A stretch of 38,905 nt of DNA, from positions 1 to 38,905 of the forward strand of contig JAKFXX010000044.1 of the NCBI GenBank assembly GCA_021731145.1, given 5' to 3'. The notes beneath the pieces are model-generated. The model saw only the letters and a program-made list of their open reading frames with translations. It did not search any database and had not been told where the DNA came from. Positions 17,485-26,140 of this stretch are shown here, piece after piece. Position numbers and translations under genes: made by a program. Origin of the DNA: Gammaproteobacteria bacterium (GTDB taxonomy: Bacteria > Pseudomonadota > Gammaproteobacteria > Ga0077554 > Ga007554). Numbering within the stretch: the first letter of the stretch is position 1; every line of letters starts with the position of its first letter.

Positions 17485-18303
17485 CTACCGGCTCTTCACC
17501 GCCAACACCCCGTCGCCGCTCAACTCCGCGACGAAACCCGCGCGCCGCAAACGCTTCGCCACCTCATTGGGCACGTCACGGCCACTGGTTAATTTGTTCG
17601 GCGCACCCGTGTAGTGAAACAGCTTACCCTTGCGCTTCAACACCCTGGCAAGCTGGTCATAAAAAACCTGCGAGTAGAGTTCGCCGGCGATACCAAAGCG
17701 CGGAGGATCGTGCAAAATAGCGTCGACCGAGCCGCTGGGCAACGACACGATCTGCTCGCAAATGTCACCCAGCGTCAAGTTCAAAACATCATCCGCCTTG
17801 GGCGACCAGGGATTCAGTCCACGCAACCACACCACGTCGGGATTCTTCTCATAAGAAAGCACCTGCCTGGCCAGACCCCGCATACACCACGCGGCAAAAT
17901 AGCCGAGTCCGCCGCAGGTATCCAAAATCACCTTGCCGCGCGGTTGAATCAACGCGACCTTGCGTTCGGCGTCCGTATAGGGGGAGGTTTGTGCCGTGGG
18001 CAGCATCTTGATGCCATCGATCTCGAAAGTCGGTGGCCCCCAATGCGTCGGCACCAGCTTGATCAACGACGTCGTATACCGCGACACCGGCTGAAACGTC
18101 TCGTCAACCCAGCAGTAGATGGTTCTGTCATTGCAGGTTTCAAGATAGGGAAATAGCCGGCCTTGCCAAATCCAGCCTTCAACGCCCACCGCAACGGCCG
18201 CCGTCGACAACCCCAGATCCAGCGAACACTCGACATTCGACATGCCGGCCTGCACCGCCGTGCGTAATGTCTCGTGTTCTTTCAGGGTCAATAGCGGCCC
18301 CAT
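17485..18303 (-). CDS. SAM-dependent methyltransferase of the COG2521 type
   Basis: 272 residues from the ATG at 18303, chosen over 18357 because GGAGGGGG precedes it by a few nt. The Rossmann motif I is ILDTCGGLGYFA (126-137). The motif-IV equivalent is LHDPPRF (197-203), followed by GELYSQVFYDQLARVLK and LFHYTGAP; the HDPPRF/FHY combination is that of COG2521, a group described mainly from archaea. Residues 1-110 form an N-terminal domain of unknown role. Substrate is unknown; the DPPR motif resembles NPPY-type N-methyltransferases acting on amide or exocyclic nitrogens. Convergent to tamB and not in an obvious operon. Confidence 0.78.
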   Translation of the reverse strand: MGPLLTLKEHETLRTAVQAGMSNVECSLDLGLSTAAVAVGVEGWIWQGRLFPYLETCNDRTIYCWVDETFQPVSRYTTSLIKLVPTHWGPPTFEIDGIKMLPTAQTSPYTDAERKVALIQPRGKVILDTCGGLGYFAAWCMRGLARQVLSYEKNPDVVWLRGLNPWSPKADDVLNLTLGDICEQIVSLPSGSVDAILHDPPRFGIAGELYSQVFYDQLARVLKRKGKLFHYTGAPNKLTSGRDVPNEVAKRLRRAGFVAELSGDGVLAVKSR

Positions 18304-18678
18304 CGAACCCCCCTCCAGCCTAGCGGCTGTAGTACGATGGCACGCGTTGCCACTCAAAGCCTCTTCCCATCCATCGGCACCTTATTAGTTCGTGTCTCCA
18401 CCTTCAAATAACTCACCAGGTGTTACCCGCATGTAAAAACGATTTGGTAATTCCCATCCCTTGTCTCACTATTAGCGATATATATTCTGCCATAGAAGGG
18501 GCCACCTCAGAAAACGGAAAATAAAGCACGGCAAGGGTTATCGATAACCACAACCACAGCAGAAGTGGACAACTGTACGGATATTGTTCATATTCATAAA
18601 GCACTATAGACTAAGCTTCGAAAGCAGGCGGAGTTGTTGCTCAGAAACAATACTCCAAATCAAAGAGGTGCCCGACCG
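18304..18678. other. Intergenic stretch without a supported gene
   Basis: It lies between the divergent methyltransferase and Uma2 genes. A 63-codon frame on the minus strand (18413-18604) encodes a hydrophobic segment but has no ribosome site or recognisable domain. No repeat or RNA gene was recognised. Confidence 0.5.
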
Positions 18679-19269
18679 ATGTCTATCGCCAAAGAAAAGC
18701 CCGCACTAACCCCTGAGGCCTACCTGGAATGGGAAAAAACTAGTGAAATCAAACATGAATACCTCGATGGCGATATCTTCGCCATGGCCGGGGCCAAGGA
18801 TTCCCATGTTACAGTCTCGGGCAATCTATTCGCCTTACTAAAAAACCATCTGCGGGGAGGCCCCTGCCGCACGTATATCTCCGACATGAAGATACAGGCG
18901 GAACAGGCCAACGCCTTTTTTTATCCCGACGTGATGGTAACCTGCGACGAGCGCGACCGGCAGACGGACTACTTCAAGCGTTATCCCACTCTCATCGCCG
19001 AAGTCCTGTCGGAATCCACCGCCGCCTTCGACCGCGGCCGCAAGTTCGCCGCCTACCGTATGCTCGAAAACCTTCGGGAATACGTCATCACTGATCCCGA
19101 CACCCTCAGCGTGGAATGTTTCCGCCGCGACGCGAACGGCCATTGGGTACTCTACCCCTTTGGACCGGGCGAGACAGTGGAACTGGCCAGCGTGAACTTC
19201 AGCGCACCCATCGAGGTGCTTTATGAAGGCGTAGAAATGGATACTGCCCAAAACTCTCATCGCCAGTGA
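18679..19269 (+). CDS. Uma2 family (DUF820) PD-(D/E)xK endonuclease-like protein
   Basis: 196 residues from the ATG at 18679 (AGAGGTG upstream). Family motifs occur in order: YLEWEKTSEIKHEYLDGDIFAMAGA at the N-terminus (given here as landmark only: E-YLDG-F-M), YISDMKIQAE, FYPDVMVTCDERD, LIAEVLSESTAAFDRGRKFAAYR and YVITDP. The PDV, AEVLS and RGRKF motifs contain the presumed Asp, Glu and Lys of the nuclease fold. Uma2 proteins occur as many copies in cyanobacteria and scattered proteobacteria, often near mobile DNA. Function is not established. It stands immediately beside the IS remnants at 19298, which fits a mobile history. Confidence 0.85.
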   Translation: MSIAKEKPALTPEAYLEWEKTSEIKHEYLDGDIFAMAGAKDSHVTVSGNLFALLKNHLRGGPCRTYISDMKIQAEQANAFFYPDVMVTCDERDRQTDYFKRYPTLIAEVLSESTAAFDRGRKFAAYRMLENLREYVITDPDTLSVECFRRDANGHWVLYPFGPGETVELASVNFSAPIEVLYEGVEMDTAQNSHRQ

Positions 19270-19297
19270 AGAACGTCATGTCATTCGCCCCCCCGGC

Positions 19298-19334
19298 GTC
19301 AGACTAGTTGTCGCCTCTAAAATTAACTTTTAGA
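19298..19334 (+). repeat. Left end of a degraded IS, copy 1
   Basis: GTCAG..TAGTTGTC is followed by a 7-bp hairpin (TCTAAAA at 19316-19322 with TTTTAGA at 19328-19334). GGAGG and the GTG start of the transposase-like frame follow directly. The same arrangement recurs at 20486-20524. Confidence 0.5.
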
Positions 19335-19347
19335 AGTGGAGGCAATA

Positions 19348-19763
19348 GTGAAATCAAAGTATTCTGAGGCATTTATCGAACAGGCGTTAGTCAAGCTATA
19401 TTCTCGTGGAGACCGAACGGTGCGGTCGGTCGCGGAAGATTTGAACGTTAATTACCACACTGTAAAGAATTTGAATGAAAAGGAAAGTGGTGGGAAATCT
19501 CAGTGTATCGGCGACAAAAGAGAAACGGCCCCAGGACTGGAGTGCAGAGGAACAACTGGTGGCATTGCATGAAACTCATGGCTTGTCAGGAGAAACCTTG
19601 CATACGTGGTGTCGTGAAAGAGGTTTATTTGCCCATCATCTGACAAGCTGGAAATCGGCTTTTTGTGCCGACGGGAAGGCTGCGCCGGGCACCCGTGAAT
19701 TTCGGGTATTGAAAGACGAGAATGAGAATCTCAAACGTGAATTGGTGCGCAAAGAAAAGGCAT
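19348..19763 (+). pseudogene. Helix-turn-helix transposase gene, frameshifted and truncated
   Basis: The frame from GTG 19348 (GGAGG upstream) reads as an HTH transposase N-terminus (SVAEDLNVNYHTVKN). Near 19470 an extra base changes the expected TGG codon to TTGA, and the sequence continues in the next frame as MKRKVVGNLS..EKRPQDWSAEEQLVAL and WCRERGLFAHHLTSWK, up to ENLKRELVRKEKA. After about 19763 the match stops and the DNA turns into an antisense IS66 fragment. Both the frameshift and the truncation make it non-functional. Family placement below HTH transposase is uncertain. Confidence 0.75.
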
Positions 19764-19940
19764 CAGCGCGCGCTTCACCGCCCCTGCCGGTCCGCGCGCG
19801 AACTGTCCCTCTTCCAATCGCTTGCTCCACAGACAGTAACCGCCTTTATGCGAAAATGCCCGTACCAGCGCACGCCATTCGCTGGCGCTGCGCCTGCCTT
19901 GCTTGTTGCGGGTGGTCAGTGTCGATACCGCCGTTCTCAT
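19731..19940 (-). pseudogene. Chimeric IS66-type fragment (tnpA start fused to tnpB end)
   Basis: The ATG at 19940 has AGGAG upstream and begins like an IS66 accessory TnpA (TTRNKQGRRSASEWRALVRAF). After about 29 residues the text becomes GGYCLWSKRLEEGQF, which resembles the conserved TnpB segment (GLCLxxKRLExGRF). An internal deletion therefore joined the two genes in frame. The remaining residues match nothing that I recognise. Confidence 0.6.
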
Positions 19941-20024
19941 CGTCGCGTCTCCTCGCTGCTGGGTCATCACGCAATGAGTGTACGCAACCTCAGGGAATAT
20001 TAAAGAACGGCTTGGTTTGACCGG

Positions 20025-20072
20025 TTACATCGGTTCGACCACCAGCCAAACTTGTGCAGGCGCGGGGATCAT
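20025..20072 (-). pseudogene. IS66 tnpB remnant (first 15 codons)
   Basis: It starts in an ATGA overlap with the tnpA stop and reads MIPAPAQVWLVVEPM, the usual N-terminus of IS66 TnpB, then hits TAA. The rest of the gene is missing. Confidence 0.65.
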
Positions 20073-20371
20073 GGCAGTTGCCACAACAGGTCGGCCAGCC
20101 ACGGCGCGCCCTCTGCCGGCAGCTCGATTCTCCAGCCGCCCGGACTGTGGAGCCGTACGACGTTCTCCATTACCGGTGCGCTCACGCTGACCGGCACCAA
20201 GGTGAGGGATGACTTTGCCGATGCAACGGCTTCCCTCTCCTTGCGCCGCCAGCGATAAAACGCCTTCTCACCCAAGCCTTGGTTCGCACAGCATTCCCTC
20301 TGCGTCAGATCACTTCGACGCCAGGCTTCAAGATGCTCTCGCCAGAATTTCTGCCCATGCCTCTTCGCCAT
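20069..20371 (-). CDS. IS66 accessory protein TnpA-like
   Basis: 100 residues. The N-terminal HTH-type part (FWREHLEAWRRSDLTQREC, then GLGEKAFYRWRRKER) and the C-terminal WRIELPAEGAPWLADLL segment match the short TnpA of IS66-family elements. The frame looks intact, but tnpB is truncated and tnpC is absent, so the element cannot move by itself. Confidence 0.75.
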   Translation of the reverse strand: MAKRHGQKFWREHLEAWRRSDLTQRECCANQGLGEKAFYRWRRKEREAVASAKSSLTLVPVSVSAPVMENVVRLHSPGGWRIELPAEGAPWLADLLWQLP

Positions 20372-20427
20372 CTGGAGTCCCTCCGAAAAAGCAGCAAGAG
20401 TGCACGGGCTTCGCGGAAAACTACAGG

Positions 20428-20447
20428 TGGGGCGGCTGGCCGCTTAC
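20428..20447 (-). repeat. Outer terminal inverted repeat of an IS66 element
   Basis: Read on the minus strand the end begins GTAAGCGGCCAGCCGCCCC, and GTAAGCG is the typical outer end of IS66 family members. It lies about 75 nt upstream of the tnpA start. The matching right end is not present. Confidence 0.65.
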
Positions 20448-20485
20448 AATGATTTATCCATAAATAACATTCAATATCCCTCTAT

Positions 20486-20524
20486 GTCAGGATAGTTGTC
20501 CCGAGAGTCTGAATTAAAATTCAG
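20486..20524 (+). repeat. Solo IS end, copy 2
   Basis: GTCAGGATAGTTGTC is followed by a hairpin CTGAATT-AA-AATTCAG, similar in order and orientation to 19298-19334. A start-like ATGAAAAATCC follows at about 20548 and ends at TAA after five codons where the palindromic element begins. Confidence 0.45.
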
Positions 20525-20562
20525 GGTCGTGAGAAAGATGTGGATCATGAAAAATCCTGCTT

Positions 20563-20668
20563 AATTCCAATTCCATTTCAATCAGTGAATAAATATATCC
20601 CCTCCCCGCTTGCGGGGAGGGTCAGGGAGAGGGGGAGTAAATGCACTATTGAATTAGAAATGGAATAA
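20563..20668. repeat. MITE- or REP-like palindromic element downstream of nuoN
   Basis: Imperfect terminal repeats (ATTCCA..TTTCAAT near 20563-20580 and ATTGAA..AAATGGAAT near 20648-20666) enclose a GC-rich centre with a perfect hairpin CCTCCCCGC-TT-GCGGGGAGG (20601-20620) followed by GGGTCAGGGAGAGGGGG. Centres of this type are widespread intergenic repeats in proteobacteria. It may double as a transcription stop for the nuo operon, although no T-tract of normal quality follows. Confidence 0.6.
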
Positions 20669-20716
20669 GACGTTCAGTTAACTACCAAAAGAAGCAGTCA
20701 ACCGCCGTTTCCAAGG

Positions 20717-22162
20717 TCATTTCAATGCCGCAACACACAGTGCAGTGAGCGCGCTGGGGTAGATGCCAAGGGCGAATACAGCGAGGCCGTTGGCGCTCAT
20801 CACCACGCGCATGTCCAAGGCGGGTTTGATCGGACTGGTGTCCTCAGGCTTGTCGAAGTACATCAGCTTGACGATGCGCAGGTAGTAGTAGGCACCAATT
20901 ACGGAGAAGAGCACGGCCACCACTGCCAGCCAGGTCATATCGGCCCTGATAAGGGCCTGGAGCACGGCGAGTTTGGCCCAGAAGCCCACCGAGACGGGGA
21001 TGCCGGCCATGGAGATCATCAGGATCAGCATGATAAAGGCGAACCACGGGCTGCGTTGATTCAGACCCTTGAAGTCCTCCAGACGGTCCGCCTCGAAACC
21101 AGCGCGGCTGAGCAGCATCACCATACCGAAGCCACCCAATCCCATCAAGGCATAGACGAGGATGTAAAACATCGAGGAGGAATAGCCGTTTTCCGTGCCG
21201 GTCAGGATACCCAACAACAGGAATCCGACATGGGCTATGGTGGAATAGGCAAGCATGCGTTTGATGTTGCTTTGGGCAATGGCGATGATGTTACCCGCCG
21301 CCATCGAGGCAATGGCAAGCATAATGAGCATGCCCTGCCACTGCATATGCAAGTCACCCAAGCCCTCCACCAGCAGACGCATCACCATGGCAAAAGCGGC
21401 GATCTTTGGGGCGGTGCCGATATAAAGCGTCACGCTGGTTGGTGCACCGTGATAAACGTCCGGCACCCACATATGGAATGGCACCGCGCCCAGCTTGAAA
21501 GCGAGCCCCACCACCACAAACACCACGCCAAACGCCAGCACGATATTTTTGTCATGGCTCTGCGCAAGATAGGCGCTCACCTCGGTGATATCGAGACTAC
21601 CGGTCACGCCATAGAACATCGACATGCCATAGAGCAGCATGCCGGAGGCCAGCGAACCGAGCACAAAATATTTCATCGCCGCCTCGGTGGCGCCGATGGA
21701 GTCCCTTTGCAAGGCGACCATTGCATAGAGCGACAACGACAGCAGTTCCAAGCCAAGGTAGATGGTGAGGAAGCTGTGTGCGGAGACCATGACCATCATG
21801 CCCAACACGCCAAACAGCCCCAGCACAAAATATTCGCCGGTAAAAAGCTGGCGCACGCGCAGGTATTCGCGCGAGTACAAAAATACCACGGCGGTGACAA
21901 GGTAGATAAATACCTTGAGCACATCCCCCATGGTGTCGCTGATGAAGCTGCCGCCGAACGTCATCTGCGTCTCACCGGTATGCAGACCGACTGTCAAAAT
22001 CGCGGCGCCGACGAGGGTCGCCTGTGACATCAAATAGGTGACGACACGGTTACGCTCACCCACAAAGAGATCAGCCAGCAACACGACACAGGCCATGCAA
22101 AGCACAAAGATCTCCGGCAGGGCCAGCGCAAAATTGGGCATCTCGAAATTCATATTAGACAT
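20717..22162 (-). CDS. nuoN: NADH-quinone oxidoreductase subunit N
   Basis: 481 residues from the ATG at 22162, which is preceded by TTG. An antiporter-like membrane subunit of complex I with about 14 helices; family marks are FNMxxPNF-like N-terminus ([11 protein letters not shown]), [36 protein letters not shown] with the conserved Lys, and [16 protein letters not shown]. It carries one proton-translocation channel. Last gene of the operon; 123 nt, including a degraded repeat, separate it from nuoM. Confidence 0.96.
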   Translation of the reverse strand: MSNMNFEMPNFALALPEIFVLCMACVVLLADLFVGERNRVVTYLMSQATLVGAAILTVGLHTGETQMTFGGSFISDTMGDVLKVFIYLVTAVVFLYSREYLRVRQLFTGEYFVLGLFGVLGMMVMVSAHSFLTIYLGLELLSLSLYAMVALQRDSIGATEAAMKYFVLGSLASGMLLYGMSMFYGVTGSLDITEVSAYLAQSHDKNIVLAFGVVFVVVGLAFKLGAVPFHMWVPDVYHGAPTSVTLYIGTAPKIAAFAMVMRLLVEGLGDLHMQWQGMLIMLAIASMAAGNIIAIAQSNIKRMLAYSTIAHVGFLLLGILTGTENGYSSSMFYILVYALMGLGGFGMVMLLSRAGFEADRLEDFKGLNQRSPWFAFIMLILMISMAGIPVSVGFWAKLAVLQALIRADMTWLAVVAVLFSVIGAYYYLRIVKLMYFDKPEDTSPIKPALDMRVVMSANGLAVFALGIYPSALTALCVAALK

Positions 22163-22206
22163 CAATCTTCAATCCCAAGCTTCTTATCTTGATTTGTACT
22201 AAGTCG

Positions 22207-22271
22207 ACCACGAAGATACTGAGAACACAGGGCTTTTATAAAAAATTCAGAATTTCTCTGTGAACCCCGTG
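22207..22271. repeat. Degenerate inverted repeat in nuoM-nuoN spacer
   Basis: ACCACGAAGATACTGAGAACACAG (shown only as landmark: starts ACCACGAAG, ends ACACAG) faces CTCTGTGAACCCCGTG across an A/T-rich centre. It resembles a common proteobacterial repeat of the form ACCACGAAGxCAC...GTGTCTTCGTGG, in decayed form. Confidence 0.4.
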
Positions 22272-22288
22272 CCTCCGCAGCAAGAATC

Positions 22289-23800
22289 TTACAATTTTGA
22301 ACTCACTGCCTGTTCGAGCAAATGACCGACAGAGGAGTGCATTACCTCAACCAGGGGTGCGGGATAAACACCCAGCAACAGAACCAGCACGGCCAGCGTT
22401 CCCAGCACCAGCGCCTCACGGCCATTCAGGTCTTGCAATGCAGCGACGTTTTGGTTGCCAACCGGGCCGAAGATGACACGTTTCACCATCCACAGGGTAT
22501 AGGCCGCACCCAGCACCAGCGTGGTACTGGCAAGCAGTGCAATCCAGAAGTTCGCCTTGAACGCCGAGAGTATCACCATGAACTCGCCGACAAACCCGGA
22601 AGTACCTGGCAAACCGGCATTGGCCATGGCGAACAATACCATCAACGTGGCAAATACCGGCATGGTATTGGCCACGCCGCCGTAATCGCTGATGTTGCGG
22701 CTATGCACCCGGTCATACATGACACCCACGCACAAAAACATCGCCCCGGAGACAAAGCCATGCGAGACCATCTGCACCAGCGCGCCTTCCAGGCCCAACG
22801 CCGCCCCGGCGACGCTGTTGGTATTATCGTAGATGCTGAACACCAGAAAAAATCCCAGCGTGACAAAGCCCATGTGCGAAATCGACGAATACGCGATCAG
22901 CTTCTTCATGTCCTCCTGCACCAGCGCAACGAGCGCGATATAGACCACCGCGACCAGCGACATGGCAATCACCAGCCAATCCAGCTCATGACTGGCGTCA
23001 GGCACGATCGGCAGGATAAAGCGCACGAAGCCATACGCGCCGAGTTTGAGCATGATGGCGGCAAGGATCACCGAACCGCCTGTGGGCGCTTCGACGTGCG
23101 CATCCGGCAACCAGGTATGCACCGGCCACATCGGCACTTTGACAGCAAAGGCGATGAGAAACGCAAAAAACAGCAGCACCTGGGCCGTCATGCCGATGCG
23201 CAGGTCATGGAAGTCAAGGATCGAGAAACTATCGGACTGGAAATACAGGTACAGCACAGCGACCAACAGCAGCACTGAACCAAGGAAGGTATACAGGAAG
23301 AACTTGATAGCAGCATAGACGCGTCGCTGCCCACCCCAAATACCGATAATCAGAAACATCGGCACCAGCATGAATTCCCAGAACACATAGAACAGCACGG
23401 CATCGAGAGCGGCAAACACGCCGATCATGAGCCCTTCCATGATCAAAAAGGCTGCCATGTATTGCGACACTTTATTCTGGATAACCTCCCAGCTCGCGAT
23501 AATCACCAGCACCGTGGTGAAACTCGTCAGCAGGATGAGCGGCATGGAGATGCCGTCGATACCCAGCGAGTAATTGACGTTAAAGGTAGCGACCCACGGC
23601 ATCTGCTCGGCAAACTGCATCTGATACGTGCCACTGTCGAAACCTGTATACAACGGCAGGGATGCCACAAAGGTGAGGATCGAAAAAATCAGCGCCAACC
23701 AGCGCACCAACACATCGTTTTTACCGGCGGCAAGCACCACCAGTCCACCGATGATCGGCAGCCAGATAACCAGGCTCAGGAGTGGCAAATCAGAAAACAT
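22289..23800 (-). CDS. nuoM: NADH-quinone oxidoreductase subunit M
   Basis: 503 residues, multi-pass antiporter-like subunit of complex I. Conserved parts are SLGIDGISMPLILLT, ASWEVIQNKV, FYVFWEFMLVPMF (with the essential Glu), KVPMWPVHTWLPDAHVEAPT and DMKKLIAYSSISHMGF. It forms one of the proton channels between NuoL and NuoN. AGGAT lies about 9 nt upstream of the start, and the gap to nuoL is 24 nt. Confidence 0.97.
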   Translation of the reverse strand: MFSDLPLLSLVIWLPIIGGLVVLAAGKNDVLVRWLALIFSILTFVASLPLYTGFDSGTYQMQFAEQMPWVATFNVNYSLGIDGISMPLILLTSFTTVLVIIASWEVIQNKVSQYMAAFLIMEGLMIGVFAALDAVLFYVFWEFMLVPMFLIIGIWGGQRRVYAAIKFFLYTFLGSVLLLVAVLYLYFQSDSFSILDFHDLRIGMTAQVLLFFAFLIAFAVKVPMWPVHTWLPDAHVEAPTGGSVILAAIMLKLGAYGFVRFILPIVPDASHELDWLVIAMSLVAVVYIALVALVQEDMKKLIAYSSISHMGFVTLGFFLVFSIYDNTNSVAGAALGLEGALVQMVSHGFVSGAMFLCVGVMYDRVHSRNISDYGGVANTMPVFATLMVLFAMANAGLPGTSGFVGEFMVILSAFKANFWIALLASTTLVLGAAYTLWMVKRVIFGPVGNQNVAALQDLNGREALVLGTLAVLVLLLGVYPAPLVEVMHSSVGHLLEQAVSSKL

Positions 23801-23824
23801 GCAAAACTATCCTGTTTTTTGTTC

Positions 23825-25774
23825 TTAATACACAAAGAAGGTCAGCAACACCACAAGACCAATAATCATGGCGAAGGCATAATGATACATATAGCCCGAT
23901 TGGGCGCGGCGTACAACACCCGAGATCCAGCCTATACCATTTGCCGTGCCATTCACCATCACACCGTCGATCAGCTTGATGTCGCCAAAGCGCCAGAAGA
24001 GCCGCCCCACGCTACGCCCACCACCCGCGAATACAGCATCGTTGAAATCATCGAAGCCATACTTTTTATCAAGGATGTTGTATACCCAGGAGAAACGCTC
24101 CTTGATGCTCGCTGCGATGTCGGGACGCTTCAGATACAGGAACCAGGCGACGGCGACGCCGGCAGCGGACAGCCAAACCGCAGGGGCCATCAGACCATGC
24201 ACGATAAACTCAACCCATCCGTGGTACTCACCACGCAGTACACCCAGCACATCATGCTCAGGCAAGACATAGATGGCGCGACCGAAGAAATCGCCAAACT
24301 GGAGAGGGCCGATTGCAATAGCGCCAATCACCACCGAAGGGATAGCCAGCAGGATCAATGGCACGGTAACCACCGCCGGGGATTCGTGCAAGTGGCTGCG
24401 GGTGTGCTCGTCCATACGTTCCTTGCCGTGGAATACCAGGAAGAACATGCGGAAGGTATACAGTGCCGTGATAAACACGCCCAACAGCACGGCGAAATAG
24501 GCAAAGTCGGCACCCGGTACGGTCGAAATCTGAACAGCCTCAATAATGCTGTCCTTGGAAAAGAACCCGGAAAATCCGGGGAATCCGATCAAGGCCAGCG
24601 CGCCGATTAGCGATGTCCAATAAGTAATCGGCATGTATTTTTTCAGGCCGCCCATTTTTGTAATATCCTGCTCGTGATGCATGGCGATAATCACCGAGCC
24701 TGCCGCCAGGAACAGCAACGCCTTGAAGAAGGCATGGGTCATCAGATGAAAAATACCCGTCGCATAGGCCGATGCACCCAGCGCCACGGTCATATAACCC
24801 AGTTGCGAAAGCGTCGAATACGCCACAACGCGCTTGATGTCGTTCTGCACAAGGCCGAGGAAGCCCATAAACAACGCCGTGATCGCGCCGATGACGATCA
24901 CCACACTCAACGCAGTTTGCGACAATTCAAACAACGGCGACATGCGCGCCACCATGAAAATACCGGCGGTCACCATGGTAGCGGCGTGGATGAGGGCCGA
25001 AATCGGCGTCGGGCCTTCCATTGAATCCGGCAGCCACACATGCAACGGCACCTGCGCCGATTTGCCCATGGCGCCGATGAACAGCAGAATGCAGATCATT
25101 GTTATCACGGACCATTGCTGGTTCATGGCAACTTCGGCAGTGACATTCGCCATCGATGGGGCTGCGCTGAAAACATCCGCATAGTCCAGCGTATTAAAGT
25201 ACATCAGCACCGCCGCGATGCCGAGCAGGAAACCCAGGTCACCGACACGGTTGACCAAAAATGCCTTCAGGTTGGCATAGATCGCCGACTCTTTTTGATA
25301 CCAGAAACCGATCAGCAGATAAGACACCAGACCCACCGCTTCCCAGCCGAAAAACAACTGCATAAAGTTGTTGGCCATTACCAACATCAGCATGGAGAAA
25401 GTAAACAGCGAAATATAGCTGAAAAAACGCTGGTATCCGGGATCATCGCGCATGTAGCCAATGGTGTAGATATGCACCATCAGCGACACAAAGGTCACCA
25501 CCACCATCATCAATGCGGTGAGCTGGTCGATCAGGAAACCGACTTCGAATTTGATCCCGTCGCTGACCAACCAGGTATAGACCGCGCCATTATAGGGATC
25601 AGCACCATCCAGGATGATCTGTTTGAAGACCACCAGCGATAATCCAAAGGATATGGCAACCCCGATTATGGTCACCCAATGCGCCCCGGCGCGGCCTATG
25701 GCCTTGCCGAACAGGCCAGCGATAATCGCGCCGAACAGGGGCGCCAACACAATGGCGAGCGAAATATTCTGCAT
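23825..25774 (-). CDS. nuoL: NADH-quinone oxidoreductase subunit L
   Basis: 649 residues, the largest and most distal antiporter-like subunit of complex I, with the long lateral helix at the C-terminus. Motifs include DQLTALMMVVVTFVSLMVH, FFGWEAVGLVSYLLIGFW (essential Glu), GKSAQVPLHVWLPDSMEGPTP, HAATMVTAGIFM and DIKRVVAYSTLSQLGYM. Length matches the family. nuoK ends 12 nt upstream and AGGATAGGGA serves as ribosome site. Confidence 0.97.
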   Translation of the reverse strand: MQNISLAIVLAPLFGAIIAGLFGKAIGRAGAHWVTIIGVAISFGLSLVVFKQIILDGADPYNGAVYTWLVSDGIKFEVGFLIDQLTALMMVVVTFVSLMVHIYTIGYMRDDPGYQRFFSYISLFTFSMLMLVMANNFMQLFFGWEAVGLVSYLLIGFWYQKESAIYANLKAFLVNRVGDLGFLLGIAAVLMYFNTLDYADVFSAAPSMANVTAEVAMNQQWSVITMICILLFIGAMGKSAQVPLHVWLPDSMEGPTPISALIHAATMVTAGIFMVARMSPLFELSQTALSVVIVIGAITALFMGFLGLVQNDIKRVVAYSTLSQLGYMTVALGASAYATGIFHLMTHAFFKALLFLAAGSVIIAMHHEQDITKMGGLKKYMPITYWTSLIGALALIGFPGFSGFFSKDSIIEAVQISTVPGADFAYFAVLLGVFITALYTFRMFFLVFHGKERMDEHTRSHLHESPAVVTVPLILLAIPSVVIGAIAIGPLQFGDFFGRAIYVLPEHDVLGVLRGEYHGWVEFIVHGLMAPAVWLSAAGVAVAWFLYLKRPDIAASIKERFSWVYNILDKKYGFDDFNDAVFAGGGRSVGRLFWRFGDIKLIDGVMVNGTANGIGWISGVVRRAQSGYMYHYAFAMIIGLVVLLTFFVY

Positions 25775-25786
25775 GATTCGGCGTCC

Positions 25787-26092
25787 CTATCCTTTTAAGG
25801 TATCAAGATCTTCGACATTAATGGTGCGCTTGTTGCGGAACAGCACGACCAGAATGGCCAAGCCGATGGCCGCCTCGGCGGCAGCAACCGTAAGTATGAA
25901 AAAGACAAAGACCTGCCCGGCGCTATCGCCAAGATAGTGTGAAAAAGCGATGAAATTCATATTCACCGCCAGCAACATGAGCTCAATCGCCATGAGCAGA
26001 ATGATAACGTTCTTGCGATTGAGGAATATCCCGGCCAGGCTGACGCAGAACAACACAGCCCCCAGAATCAGAAAATCCGATAACGCGATCAT
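25787..26092 (-). CDS. nuoK: NADH-quinone oxidoreductase subunit K
   Basis: 101 residues with three membrane helices. The conserved buried Glu occurs in [19 protein letters not shown] and a second in [13 protein letters not shown]; both take part in proton transfer between the membrane subunits. It is separated from nuoJ by 187 nt, much longer than other gaps in this operon, because of a structured insertion. Confidence 0.96.
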   Translation of the reverse strand: MIALSDFLILGAVLFCVSLAGIFLNRKNVIILLMAIELMLLAVNMNFIAFSHYLGDSAGQVFVFFILTVAAAEAAIGLAILVVLFRNKRTINVEDLDTLKG

Positions 26093-26140
26093 TGCGTCCC
26101 CACCCTTTGTAAACTTTTATTGTAAATCCAAGAGCCTGCT

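Larger units (their letters stand above)
19298..20560. mobile_element. Cluster of degraded insertion sequences
   Basis: This block holds, in order, the left end and frameshifted first gene of one IS (plus strand), a chimeric IS66 fragment, an IS66 tnpA with a truncated tnpB (minus strand) and its outer inverted repeat, and a second solo end resembling the first. No complete element is present. Boundaries between fragments are at about 19763, 19853 and 20025, and the IS66 outer end is at 20447. Target-site duplications cannot be assigned because the opposite ends are missing. Confidence 0.75.

Noticed and set aside
18413-18604. 63-codon minus-strand frame with a hydrophobic stretch
   Set aside because: No ribosome site, no family resemblance, and AT-richer intergenic surroundings explain it.
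20601-20620. Perfect hairpin read as a CRISPR repeat or a strong terminator
   Set aside because: It occurs once, has no spacer array, and lacks a T-tract; it belongs to the MITE-like element.
21056-24610. Long plus-strand frames rich in His and Gln opposite nuoN, nuoM and nuoL
   Set aside because: These are typical antisense products of membrane-protein codons; the minus strand carries complete Nuo subunits.
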